From the NCBI GenBank assembly GCA_010094045.1, contig ML986605.1:262781-326780 (forward strand): a stretch of 64,000 nt of DNA. Direction: 5' to 3'. The notes beneath the pieces are model-generated. The model saw only the letters and a list, made by a program, of their open reading frames with translations. It did no database searches and was not told the DNA's origin. The position numbers were made by a program, and so were the translations under genes. The stretch's first letter is position 1. Each line of letters opens with the position of its first letter. The stretch comes from Lojkania enalia. Taxonomy: Eukaryota > Ascomycota > Dothideomycetes > Pleosporales. Below are positions 11,053 to 22,222 of the stretch, piece by piece.

Positions 11053-14000
11053 TCACATAATACCCAGCTCCGCAAACCCCTTCAAAACATCCTTATCAAC
11101 CCTACTCAACCACTCCTCCTGGAACTGTGCCTCACCGCCCACTGCCTGAATAGCCTGTTGGAGATGTTCCCTGACAAAAGAGACGAGGTTTAGCCGGTGG
11201 ACTGGGTCCGAGTATATGAGCTCGCGTTTACGGATATCTTCCGGGGCTTCCGGGTCGCGGGTTTCGGTGGGGAGGGGCTCGGGAGGCCAATGGAGACAAC
11301 TATTCCGCGTTAGCAGTCGAATGTGTCTCGAAACGGAGTACGACTAGAGAAAGGTGACTATAGGATTGGGGAAGGGGTGTAATCCACATACTCCGCACTC
11401 CGATCATCACAGCCATCTAGCAACTCGGTAAGAACATCCGTCCAAACCGTCATCAAGCTCTGCAACCTCCCCAAAACCCACCCCTGTCTCGTCTCCAAGA
11501 ACCTCGTCAGTACAAGACACATCAACTTTTTATTCGGCGCATCTCCAATATTCTCAATGTGGCTAAACCATTCCTCCAACAACCAGTCGAGCGTTTTTTC
11601 AACATCATTTCCACCCATAGATTGCAAAGCTTCGAGAAGGACAACCGGCGATGCAAGACCGATGCGCGCAAGGACCGTGAAATAATCCGTTTCAACAACA
11701 CCGTCGACAGCGCGTGAGGGCATTTCGCGGTAAGGGCCGTGTGATTGGTGGTGTTGCCATGCACCGTGGAGACCTTCTAGGACTTTGGCAAGGAAGCTAG
11801 TAGAGATGAGATCCGCGACGAGCACTTTGACAGCCTGCTCGCCGCCGAAGCCTTCAGCGCCGCGAATTACGCATTCCATTAGATGAGTGACCATTCCATT
11901 GGCATCAGGTTTTAGGCTGCCTAGAAGCTCGGCTAGAGCGGAGAGGAGTGCTGGGCGGAAATCATCTGCTAGGACAGAGGCCGGGGATAGGAGTAGGTAA
12001 GCTTCTGTTATTTCGAGTGCTTTACGGAGGGTTTCGTTGTCCATGGAGAATAGAGGTAGTAAATATTGAAGAAGGTTGAGGAGTTCTGGTGGAATTGGTT
12101 CTGGGGCGGATGGTGTTTGCGCAATTATAGATGACCAAAGATCGAGAGCATCTTCAAGAAGATAGACCTGTGTCTCAGAACCCGGCTCAATTGCGCTCTG
12201 GATAATGGGCAGAAAAGAGACGTGAAACGATCGCGACTCAGCTTTCATTGCATTCGTCAAGCGAGAGAGGATAGTAAGAATGGCCTGTTTCATGAGATGT
12301 TCTTCTCCAGACTGCTCCCAAAGAGGCGGCAACAGTGAAATGATGCTATTTGCGTAGGGTGTGATCTATTCAACATAAGCCTCTTCACTAGAATGAGCAA
12401 ATTACCCAACTTACGTGATGCTCCAACCTCTCCACAATAACACTAATCGTGTTCAGCAATGCCATCTTAGTCTCCGGAAGCTCTACCTCTTGTACCAGCG
12501 CCATTAGCCGCTCCAAAGTTAGCGGTGCATACGGCATGAAGTTGTCGGCGTTAAACTCCCACTCATCGGCAACATCCTTGAACTTTCTGCCGGCGGTAAC
12601 TCGCACTACTTGGTCATTGAGTGGATCGTTCTTATCCATTAGATGCTGAAATATTTGATAGACAATTGGCTTCTTATCTTTCGCAACTTTAATTGCAATC
12701 CATTGCGATATGATGATCGCTATCCGGCGGCGGATGATGTTGTAGCCGGGCTTCTGTTTCTGCGCCTCCGGTACTAGCGTAGTAGTAATAAAGGAATCGA
12801 AATCGAGTTTGTCATGCAATATGTCAGCAGCAAGGCCAACGGCGGTGTAAACAGAGTCTTTGAAGAGTACATCTTCGTTATCAGGCGCTGCGCCAGGTTA
12901 GTATCAATAAATCGGCTGTGACAGTGAGCACTCACTTGCAACAGTGTAAAAGACTTGCAGGAGAGGCTGGAGAATCAAATCTTTGAAATTCTTTGCGAGA
13001 TCTAGAAATAGTTTCTCTGCACACGGTCGAATGGCAAACTCCCAGTCTTCGCCGCCTTCTTCCATCTTCTCCCATTCGTCGGGCTCTTCTTCCCACATCC
13101 GCAAATCACTGGCCCTGAAAACGAAGAATCGTGTTACTAGTGCGGAAATCATCTCACGGACAACATTGTTGGTAAGGAGATCAGACTTGACTATTTGCGT
13201 TGCGCGATTCTTTTCTTCCTTTTCTTGTGGTTGCCGATATCGGAAAGTCTGAGTAGGGTAAAACACCATCTTTACGCAAGCGCGCACAATAAGCAAACCC
13301 TTCAAGCCGAGGCGCTCGAGGATTGGTGCTTCATCTTCAGAGTCACCGTCTGTGCCAATAGTGGCACCATCTAGCGTTTTCGAGCCCCACGCCTCTCCGA
13401 GCTTTGATACCAAGCTCCAATAATCGCGAACGAGATCAAGCGAGCTAGGAAGAAGAACGAAACCTGCGGGATGGGTCTGTGCCATATTCAGATGAAACTT
13501 AGAAAGCTGCATAAGATGTCTCTCTATCAGAATCCGAACACTTGATGCAAGCGGAGAGTCTTCCTGCAGTACGTATGTAAGAAATTCACCAAAGTGAGTA
13601 CGTGTGAGCGTCCAAAATTCTTGGACGTCCTTTTCTCTACTAGGAAAATCATAACCTGCAATGATTAGTCGTCGGAGTGTCTTTATAGTTAGCAAGCTGT
13701 TCTCAATATCTTCAATGGCACCGCCTTCGTCGTCCCCGCCATCGCGGAAGAAGGTTTGCCAGCGCTGGACTTTGCTGACGTATATGCGACCCAGCACGTT
13801 AAGAGTCTCCGGAGTTACGGTCTGCAAGTTCTGCCGTGACTTTATAAGCCGCCCCGTTGATAGTTCCTTGACGATATGTAACAGTATGAGCAGAGTTCGC
13901 GGGAGATGGAGGCTATAGGCACTGGGTTCAGTGGAGGAGCGCAGTATCTGGAGCAACTGCTGGAAGAGATCCGGCCTGTACACAATCAGCTCGCATCGTA

Positions 14001-14540
14001 ATATATGTAATGAAGTGAAAATACCAGTCGTTTGGGAATTCAAACCTCACGATCTTCGCAATGACCAAGGCATTCTGCAAGGCCAGACGCTGGTCGGCCT
14101 CATTCACACCGCTCTGTAGCAATCTAGAGCGTATTGTCGCCTTGTCTTCCCTGCCAACAGCACTGGATATTGTATTAGCTTCTTTCTTGGGCAAGGGCGG
14201 GCATCGTTATACTTGGTGGCCGTCTTCCGCCAGTACTTGTCGATGCCGTTCTTGAGCTGGATGATTGCGAGGTAGCGGACTTCGAGGGGGAGAGATTTGT
14301 CTAGAAAGACCGACTGCGCAACTTTTAGTATTCTCAATAATACTCAGAGGTATCAGTGTACCGTACCTGCAACAGCGGATAGAAGCTCTTCTGTTTCTCC
14401 CATTCCTGAAGCTGCTTGGTGCCTGTCTGGATCTGCTGCGGATCCGTCGAGGCAGCAGATCGCAGGACATGGAAGAGAATTCCCTCAGTGAGAGGATTTG
14501 CCTCCCCAGGCACCTCTATCGCTGAAAACTCGACTTGCAT
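11053..14540 (-). CDS. KAP120: importin beta-family karyopherin, Kap120/importin-11 type
   Basis: A nuclear transport receptor of the importin-11/Kap120 group, which carries cargo through the nuclear pore with Ran. I read seven exons: 14540-14367, 14313-14213, 14162-14025, 13975-12936, 12887-12415, 12365-11392 and 11299-11053. Introns are 48-92 bp, most with CTAAT- or CTAAC-like branch sites. Every junction keeps frame and gives 1048 aa, close to the family's usual size. The N-terminal importin-beta domain spans roughly residues 30-90 (LQEWEKQKSFYPLLQ followed by LPLEVRYLAIIQLKNGIDKYW). The rest reads as HEAT-like helical repeats with an acidic segment near GTDGDSEDEAP. The end, DKDVLKGFAELGIM, resembles the family C-terminus. 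It is divergent from PEX2 with 443 bp between start codons. The assignment rests on recognised motifs, not a search. Confidence 0.92.
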
Positions 14541-14983
14541 CGCTGGGGTTGTTTGAAGCTCTTAGCGTGGTGGTGGGGGTGTCGCGAAGCACAAAAGGCA
14601 CGGAACTCAGGCTCAGGCTCTGGAATTGAACAGGCGATAGCTATGCTCAACCGCCTTGCGGAGATTGGCAGAAGAAGGAAGGCCTGCTCACCCAGGACGA
14701 AAATGCACATGTGAAGCGCAAACTGTTTGAGTTTGTTTACGCTCTCGTACAAGGTTGGCTTCCACCGTCCGCAAAAAAGCTCCCCGCACTGCTCCGCATC
14801 AGCACGCACCTCTGCGCTATCGTCATCTGCCCGCTCCCTATCGCTTCACTGCACACGCCCATTCCGAAGTGGACCTCGGTCCAACCGCGCTCACATCTAT
14901 CACCCCATGTGAGGATTCACAGGTGTATATAGTTGGTTCCCTTCGTCTTTTTGTTTGTCTTGCTTTGATACCGATGCCCTCAA
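14541..14983. promoter_or_regulatory. shared divergent promoter, KAP120-like / PEX2
   Basis: The 443 bp between the two start codons must contain both promoters and leaders. Short frames here have no family signal. Just upstream of PEX2 the plus strand is pyrimidine-rich (CTTCGTCTTTTTGTTTGTC), as is common near fungal transcription starts. No specific factor site is claimed. Confidence 0.6.
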
Positions 14984-16546
14984 ATGCCCTCCGCTGATTT
15001 TGCCGCCGCTCAAGAACGCATTGCAGCCCGTCGCGCCCGACGCGCTGCACAGTCTCGCGCGCGCCATGAGTCTTCCTCCGCACCTGCTTTCTCACGCCTC
15101 CCCTTCCCATTCAACAGACTAAGTAATGTCGGCTTAAGCGCATGGGACGCCATAAAAGGACGCGAAGGAACCCGTCCCGAATTTCGAGTCGGCCAAGTCG
15201 ACGCAGAGCTCCTCGATGAGGAACTTCTGGAGCTGTTGAAAGGGCAGGTTGGAGAAGGATTGAAGTACTTTGGCTCGCATATCGCCGACTCATATACGCC
15301 CGAGATACTCCTAGCTCTTCGAATAATACTGTTCAAGTTATCCATATGGAACAACAACGCCTCGTACGGCGCACACCTCCAAGGCCTCCGCTACACCGAC
15401 GCGCGATCGTCATCCCCTTCCCGCCCCCCTCCGAAGCCCTGGCAAAAGGCTGCATACGGTATAATAACGATTGGTGGTCGATATTCCTGGACGAAATGGG
15501 AAGAATACTTGCTCGCCAACTCCGAAGACTACACGCGACCTGAATCGCCCGCCCTCGAACTCGCCAGCCGAATAACAGACTACCTAAACAGCGCCCACAA
15601 CATACTAGGCCTAGCCTCATTCTTAATCTTTCTAGTAAATGGCCGCTACCGCACGCTTACAGACCGCCTTCTCCGCCTCCGCCTAGCACCAACCTCGCAC
15701 TCGACAAGCCGAGAAGTCTCTTTCGAGTACCTAAACAGACAACTGGTCTGGCACGCCTTCACAGAATTCTTACTCTTTCTACTCCCTCTAGTCGGCATCT
15801 CCCGCTGGCGCCGCATTCTTTCTCGTCTAACCCGCAAGCTCAAATCCGCCGTTCTCTCCCTCCTTGGCCGCTCCCCTTCCGCTACCTCTGACGACGACGA
15901 GAAATCCGCTGGCGAGTTAGGCTTCTTGCCAGAACGCACTTGCGCAATCTGCTATCGCGATCAGAACCCGGCCAACGCCTCCGAAGCCGACATCATCGCG
16001 CAATCCGCGGGTGGCGGAGGCATCGTCGGTTCAGCAGCAACAGATATCACAAATCCATATGAAGCGATTCCATGTGGCTGCATATACTGTTTTGCCTGCC
16101 TAGCGCAGCGGATTGCGAATGAGGAGGGTGAGGGATGGACGTGTCTCCGGTGCGGAGAGGTGGTAAAGGAGTGTCGCTCTTGGAGCGGAGATGTGCTTGA
16201 AGAGCGGGGCTCGGGATCGCAGGTGCAAACTAGTAGTGGAAATGGGAAGAGCGTGGGGTTCGCAGCGATTAGCCCTTCAGAGTTGGGGAATCGGGAGGAG
16301 AAAGCACAGCTTAGAGAGGTTGATCCGATACCGGAGCAAGAGGAAGTTTCAGGTTCGACGGCCGGAGAGTTAAGGCAGATGGGATTGGAAGGTACGCGCG
16401 GATTGGATTTAGGGGAGAGTCTGGCCTTGTCCGAGTCTCAGGAATGGGCACGAGCAAGTGAAGAACAGAGCTTCAGCGACGAGCAGAGTGAAGAGTATGA
16501 CGAGGATGAGGAAGAGGAGGGCGAAGAGTTAGAGTTCGACCAGTGA
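14984..16546 (+). CDS. PEX2: peroxin-2, peroxisomal RING-finger E3 ligase
   Basis: PEX2 is a membrane RING ubiquitin ligase of the PEX2-PEX10-PEX12 complex that ubiquitinates the receptor PEX5 for recycling during peroxisomal matrix import. A single exon encodes 520 aa. The N-terminus begins with an Arg/Ala-rich helix, then the conserved FRVGQVDAELLDEELLELL and GLKYFG motifs. Hydrophobic helices follow (around ILGLASFLIFLV and FLLFLLPLVGI). The RING ligands are C320, C323, C364, C366, C369, C372, C387 and C390; all eight are cysteine, as in the CGCIYCF motif of fungal PEX2. About 40 Ser/Ala/Gly-rich residues separate C323 from C364. The tail after residue 390 is long, disordered and ends in an acidic E/D stretch, making the protein longer than many PEX2s. 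The start is fixed by the conserved AAAQERIAARRARRAAQ segment. Confidence 0.95.
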   Translation: MPSADFAAAQERIAARRARRAAQSRARHESSSAPAFSRLPFPFNRLSNVGLSAWDAIKGREGTRPEFRVGQVDAELLDEELLELLKGQVGEGLKYFGSHIADSYTPEILLALRIILFKLSIWNNNASYGAHLQGLRYTDARSSSPSRPPPKPWQKAAYGIITIGGRYSWTKWEEYLLANSEDYTRPESPALELASRITDYLNSAHNILGLASFLIFLVNGRYRTLTDRLLRLRLAPTSHSTSREVSFEYLNRQLVWHAFTEFLLFLLPLVGISRWRRILSRLTRKLKSAVLSLLGRSPSATSDDDEKSAGELGFLPERTCAICYRDQNPANASEADIIAQSAGGGGIVGSAATDITNPYEAIPCGCIYCFACLAQRIANEEGEGWTCLRCGEVVKECRSWSGDVLEERGSGSQVQTSSGNGKSVGFAAISPSELGNREEKAQLREVDPIPEQEEVSGSTAGELRQMGLEGTRGLDLGESLALSESQEWARASEEQSFSDEQSEEYDEDEEEEGEELEFDQ

Positions 16547-17080
16547 TTTAGACTCCTAGACTCGCATTCGATTAAGCAAACTGGGGATGTTTGGTTAATC
16601 TTCATTGTATATGTTGTTGAATTAATGGATAGCCCACATCACTTCGGGAGTACAAAAGATCTTGAGACTATTTGCATGTGAGACGTTCGAACCAGAATTG
16701 TTGAACTTCGTGTGGAAAGCCGTTCAGGACGCATCAATCATCTAGCCTAAGGAGACAATGTACACCTAATAGAGTACCTCCCCGTGAGGTAGATGCCGTT
16801 TCCATGCGCACTCATTGACCGAAATAAAGCTTCTAGGAACCGCAAGTTACTAAATCCGAGCGCCCTCCAGACGCCCGAATAGAATCGCTATATCAAGCCT
16901 TAACCCATTGTCCCTATGCTAAATCTACTTGTTATAAAGAGACAAGGCCCAAACTAAGTTCTCGATATTAGTATCCCTGTCGCCCATATGAGGCTAGGCT
17001 AGGACACTGTGTACCTCAGCATCGACTATAGGTAGCATTTTAAAACCATAGCTAGATCACATAGTAAGTGTTACCTAAGG
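16547..17080. other. convergent intergenic region, PEX2 / zinc-finger gene
   Basis: About 530 bp between two 3' ends. It is AT-rich and stop-rich with no coding signal, and presumably holds both 3' untranslated regions. Confidence 0.55.
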
Positions 17081-18332
17081 CTAATGCGCTACGGTATACC
17101 GTGGGAATTGGGCCATCAATTCTTCTGGGCTAAGCTCCTCATGTTCGAAAACCAGCTTGATGTTTTTCTCCTTCTTTGATTTCTCCTTTGGCGCAGCTTC
17201 GGCAATAGTCGCGGCAGAGGCGGCACCTCTTGCATTCGATATCAGCTCATCCAGTGAATCGGAAATCTCATTTGCAGCAGGTGGCCTGTGACCGTTCTGG
17301 CCTGGAGCTTGGCTTAGTGGAAATTGACCAGGCAGTGGAGCACCAAATGGAGGACGCTGGGGAAGGCCCAGACCAGCCGGAGTTGTGCCGCTTGCAAATG
17401 GATATGGGCCTGATGGAGCATTGGCAGCGCCCGGCGGGGGGGGTCCGCCATAGAATTGCTGTCCCGGTGGAAAGCCGGGGGCGCCTGGCGGTGGAAATCC
17501 TTGACCTGGAGGAGAAAATGCGGGTGCTGCTGCGGGTGGTTGAACCGGAGGAGCTCCAAACGGAGGAGCAAGAGGTGGACTTGCCTGCATCCCACTCTTT
17601 GATATGTTAGCAATCTGTTGTAAAAGTATTGAAAGATTTGGGAAATTAGGTATTGCGGTGTCCCCAACAACGATCTGACTCCCCTGGCTCTCCAATCCTT
17701 GTAAAGATGGATAAGTATAATATCGAAAAGAACTCACGGGCTCGGCTTGCGGGCCGGGCGCAGAGACTGGACCGTCCGGACGAACTGTCGGAATGCCAGC
17801 CGCTTTATTTCTCCGCCATTGCTCCGCGCGCTTTTCAATCTCCTCGATGCTTTCCCTCACTCGCGGCCGCTTCGATTGCGGGGCGCTGCCGTTGGGGAAG
17901 AGACCGCGAGGAGCATTTCCAGAGACCCTCGCGCGTTCCTGCTCCTCGGCGAAATGCTTCTGAGTCACCTGCTGATTATGCTGGTCCATTGCGTCTTGGG
18001 GAACACCCTCCATGCCAAAAATCTCGTTCTCGAGGCCTTGCCTCCCAGGGATGGAGTTTTCAACATGCGTGAGATTCTCCTTATGGACTTGGCTCATGTG
18101 CACAGAGAGACCTAATCCGCAGGTTGGCAACTGAAAGGACCAGCAACAGAGAATGCGCGGACTTACCTCCAGCTGTGTTAAGTCGACGACCGCATCGATC
18201 GCACTTGAAGTGCTTCGCCTTCTGATGGGATATGAGAATCTTGAGGTCGTCGAAGTCGCGCTCGCAGTAATAGCACCACGGGCGGTCGAGCTTCTGCTGA
18301 AGATTGGGGTACCTCTTGCGCTTCTTGGTCAT
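17081..18332 (-). CDS. BuGZ/ZNF207-like C2H2 zinc-finger protein
   Basis: Homolog of BuGZ (ZNF207), a spindle and kinetochore protein that in animals binds microtubules and loads BUB3. Exon 1 is 18332-18167; exon 2 starts at 18111 after a 55-bp intron. The ATG at 18332 gives MTKKRKRYP, followed by two tight C2H2 fingers: [19 protein letters not shown] and [11 protein letters not shown], then [11 protein letters not shown]. The next block, [18 protein letters not shown], is a hallmark of the family. A long Pro/Gly/Ala-rich middle resembles the phase-separating region of BuGZ. The C-terminal [15 protein letters not shown] resembles a GLEBS-type BUB3-binding motif (inference). An in-frame 54-bp segment (17684-17737) has GTGAGT and CCAG ends and may be an optional intron, so the product is 398 or 380 aa. 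Confidence 0.9.
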
Positions 18333-18917
18333 GATGAACCGAGGTCGCAAATGCCAATCGAAGAGCGCTTTTGCGAAAGCAGTCGGTAGGAATTTATCAG
18401 TAACAAGAAAGGGCCCCGGTTGCGGTGATGGTGTTGATGTTGGGGATGTCGAGCTTGTTAAACGGCATATTGCCTACCTGAGTAAAGCTCGGGCCAGCCT
18501 CGAGACGTGCCTCGGCGCTCGGCAGAAGGTTTTTCCGCCCTAGATATTTCCTTGGTTGGGTTCCCCTCCCCCTCCCATTTTCCTAGAGTGTATACAGGCA
18601 CAAATCCTTGATGCAGAATTTTCCATTTTTCACTCACTCAATAACAAGCAGTGCGACCTCCGCAACCCGCACATCAGTCACTTGGTCTTCGGACACTCTC
18701 ATGAGTCCCTCGGGGTCATCCCGTGTCTTCGCGTTTTGCGTTAATACGGACGATGCGACTGAGTTCAGTGTGTCTTCAATGGTTGCAAGAACAATAAAGG
18801 TCCTTCATAGTTCACACTTCCTCGCTCCTTCGAGAAGTCTACGAAGAGTGTGACTCCTTGTGCACCTACATAACCATAGGGAATCTGCTGTGTACATTTT
18901 CCAGCATGACTCGAGGC
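18333..18917. other. intergenic: zinc-finger promoter and UCH 3' end
   Basis: These 585 bp separate two minus-strand genes. They include the BuGZ-like promoter and leader on the right side of that gene, and the 3' end of the UCH gene. No additional coding signal is seen. Confidence 0.5.
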
Positions 18918-19876
18918 TCAGTCTTGCGCATTCACAAGCGCCATCAAACTGAAATTGATGTTCTCTCCACCTTCACTTTCAATCATACTACGTATCACAC
19001 CGACGACACTCTCGGACAACACATCATCTCCGATTCCAGCAGGGCCCAAATCGATTGGCCGTTTGCGATCACCGTCTAGCTGGAACAGATGGCCATTTTT
19101 GTGTGATTTAACAAAGCAAATGTAGTGAAAGTCAACCTCATCCTCGGGGTCGTCCGGCGCATCAGTGTCTCCTTGACTTGCTACGGATTCGTAGCTCGAC
19201 TCAAGCTCTCGACTATCTTCAAGCGCTAGTGCTCTCTCACTAGGTTTGAGAGTCACGCATGTGTCGATGAGGCGAGACAAGGAAGATCCTCCTTCTGTTG
19301 CCCATCCGTAAGTAGATTGTCGTAGATATTTAAGATTTTATCTGGTGCCTTCGACCATTACGATTCCAAGAAGCCAATATATACCGGTATGCCTACACAA
19401 AATAGTTTTGTGCCCGATATATGCTTATCTACGACCTCTATGTGGTGTAGAAGCAGTCTTTGTATATCCCAACGGAGCCGGCAGAGAGTAGTATGTGAAG
19501 ATGATTACTTACCAATATATTTTCTAGCATCTCCGTTACTAACTGCGTGGAGAATAGCATATAGTCCACAGGCGTTGTCTATAGTCTGCTTGAAAAACAC
19601 GACATCCTCGTCAGCTCCTGAGGTGTTGTAGTCCTCAGCCTCGGCCTCTTCGCTAGCAATGCGCTTCTCGTATCTCTCAGTCGTCGGGAAGACCAGAATG
19701 AGTGCATGGACAGGCCGTGGTATCAAAGCCAGCAACTGGGGTTCATCCAGGGAATACACATCCTGAAACTCTAGCGATTCACTGACTCCCAGTTTGCGGA
19801 TTAACTCAGTGAAAATCTCCGGGTTAGATTCGAGCGGGATAAAGTGTTTGCGATAAACTTGAGCAGGTAACGCCAT
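18918..19876 (-). CDS. ubiquitin C-terminal hydrolase, UCH-L3/Yuh1 type (peptidase C12)
   Basis: A cytosolic cysteine protease that removes small adducts from the ubiquitin (and possibly NEDD8) C-terminus. Two exons, 19876-19513 and 19294-18918, give 246 aa, close to Yuh1 and UCH-L3. The catalytic set is visible: oxyanion Gln97 and nucleophile Cys103 in QTIDNACGLYAILHA, His in DFHYICFV, and Asp in HLFQLDGDRKRP. The 218-bp intron (19295-19512) is long for this window. I chose the CAG acceptor at 19295-19297 because it yields IEGGSSLSRL, the same length as the matching family segment. It is divergent from the S28 peptidase gene. Family and active site are firm; the exact acceptor is slightly less so. 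Confidence 0.93.
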
Positions 19877-20432
19877 TGTCGAAGCAGCATTGAACGTATT
19901 TAGTTGCTTTGCCGAACCGTTTGAAGCCCGTCAGACGCTGGGGAAGGAAAGAAAGAAAGAAAGCGCAAACAGATGAGCCGCCAAGAGCAGCGTCGAGGCG
20001 ATTGGCCCGCGGCCTGCTCTAGCCCCCGACACGTCATATACCAAGTATATACACCATACTGTAATGTAACACGATTGTTCTCCGCCTCATCGACATGCTT
20101 TCCCGCTGTGATGCCATTGCAGCCCTGGGAATAGCGATAGTCGGTGCCAGATTATCAGTTCAGCAACTGTCACCCGCCGTCACGGGTGGCGTTAACGTAT
20201 CCGCATCTTCGCGGCAGTCCTCTCCTTCTCAATTCCGCCTAGATCGTTTGTTCCTACATTAACGACCTTCCTGAATCATGGCGGAGTAGTGCCGATAAAC
20301 AGGCATTACAGCTACCCTTGCTCGTGTTGGAGCTATGACATCGTCATCTAACATGCTCTGGTCGTATTTATTGTGCCCGAGCTATCCCAAATGCCCTCTG
20401 TCGACTTGCGCCCTTGGTTTATTCTAGCAGTC
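19877..20432. promoter_or_regulatory. divergent promoter region, UCH / S28 peptidase
   Basis: These 556 bp lie between the two start codons and must hold both promoters. A GAAAGAAAGAAAGAAAG purine tract at about 19946-19962, close to the UCH start, would be pyrimidine-rich on the UCH coding strand. No specific regulatory protein site is claimed. Confidence 0.55.
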
Positions 20433-22222
20433 ATGCGCTTTCACGCCATATTTGGCCTCTTCCTAGGCCTTGAAGTTACTGCCATTCGCACTTGGACCCC
20501 GTCAATCGGCCAATTCAGGCGCAATGTAAGCTTGGCTCCATACATACTCTCTTCCTAGCTAACGATGAGGAGGCCGAGGGGTCAATTGCCGCTAGGCCCC
20601 TCGCGAAACGGGACACAGACCCAGAGCTGTTGTATCCAGCCCATAATCTCTCGGTACCCATCGACTTTTTCCACAATGATACTCGGTACGAACCGCACTC
20701 CAATGATACCTTCAACCTGAGGTACTGGTTCGATGCGACCTACTACAAACCTGGTGGCCCCGTCTTCGTGCTCCTTTCTGGTGAGACCGATGGCACCGGC
20801 CGACTTCCGTTCCTTCAAAAGGGCATAGTAGCGCAAGTGATACAGGCCACTAATGGTCTAGGGGTTATCTTGGAGCATCGCTACTATGGCACCAGCTTTC
20901 CTACCCCCGATCTCTCAGTTGAGAACCTGCGCTTCCTCTCAACCGAGCAGGCATTGGCCGAAATCGCGTATTTTGCCACGCACGTCAAATTCGAAGGCAT
21001 TGACGCGGACTTGACCGCCCCTAACACTCCATGGATTGCCTATGGAGGATCTTACGCTGGGGCGCAAGCCGCTTTTCTACGCGTTGTTTATCCAGATATT
21101 TTCTGGGGAACCATCTCTTCTTCAGGCGTCACTGTGGCTATTTACGACTATTGGGAGTACTTTGAGCCTATCCGTCAGTTTGCGCCGCCCGATGTCGTGT
21201 CAGGTACTCAATTGATGGTCGATGTTGTTGATAAGATCCTCTTGAAGGAAAACAACACAGACCTAGCCCAGACTCTGAAGGAAGCATTCGGGATGGGCGA
21301 AATTACCGACAACAGAGACTTTGCAAATGTCTTGACAAACGGTATATATGGCTGGCAAGGCACGAAGTGGGTCAAAAATGCAGCAACACGGAATTTTATG
21401 AGACTAACAAGTCAATAGCTGGGATCCTGAAGACAATTCTCCAAGTTTCTACTAGTAAGATCATGTTTCCAGCTATCCCAATAAATCTCTCTGACGCTGC
21501 CTAGTTATTCTGGCAACATTTCCTCGACAACAGTAGTCTACAACACAACAGAATCAAGTCGACCTTCTGTGAAAGAACTCCTTCTCGCAGCTGGTTATGG
21601 AGAAGACCCTGCAGCTGAAATCACCTTGCTCAATGCCATTGGTTACTTTCAGGTCACTCAAGTCGCCAGACAAAACGCTTCTGGTCTTTCCCAGGATGAA
21701 TACTGGACCCAGCTGAATGCGACCATGTGGCAGCAGGACGGGATTGAGCAGCAAGGCTGGCGCAGCTGGTATTGGCAGGTATGCACAGAATGGGGCTACA
21801 TTCAGACGGGCAACACGCCTCCAGATATCAAGCCGCTTGTATCGAGGACGCTCGATCTTGAGTACCTCACTGTATTCTGCAGAGACGCTTTCAACATTAC
21901 AGCCCCTCCAGATGTCGAGAAAGTTAACAAGTACGGCGCTTTCAATATTGAATATCCCCGTCTTGCTATTATAGGAGGAAACGCCGATCCTTGGAAGCCA
22001 GCTACTCCGCTAGCCGATCAGGCCCAGCCTCGTAACTCAACGACCGAGAAGCCTTTCCTCGAAATTGCGCATGCTGTTCATCATTGGGAGGAGAATGGCA
22101 TCTTCCCGAATGAGACGACGCCAATCCTACCACCGAACCAGGTCGTCTATGCACAACAGTTCTTGAAGAACTTTGTCATTGATTGGTTGAAAGGCAAGTT
22201 AATGATCCCTTGTCCATCTTGA
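20433..22222 (+). CDS. secreted serine carboxypeptidase/prolyl peptidase, family S28
   Basis: A secreted or vacuolar peptidase of family S28, whose members cleave at proline-containing termini. I read four exons: 20433-20525, about 20570-21366, 21419-21454 and 21505-22222, totalling 547 aa. The start codon gives a signal peptide (MRFHAIFGLFLGLEVTA). The catalytic Ser192 lies in YGGSYAGAQAAF, the Asp in GGNADPWKP (about residue 470), and the His in AHAVHHWEENG (about residue 501-502). The HRYYG motif typical of S28 precedes the Ser. Exon 3 is only 36 nt, yet is needed to make GTNWDPEDNSPSFYYYSGN. The first intron's acceptor is uncertain (GATGAG at 20569, or an in-frame AG a few bases later), which changes only a few residues. 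Several NxT/NxS sites fit secretion. Confidence 0.93.

Noticed and set aside
15333..15620. 95-aa minus-strand frame inside PEX2
   Set aside because: Antisense shadow of PEX2 with biased composition.
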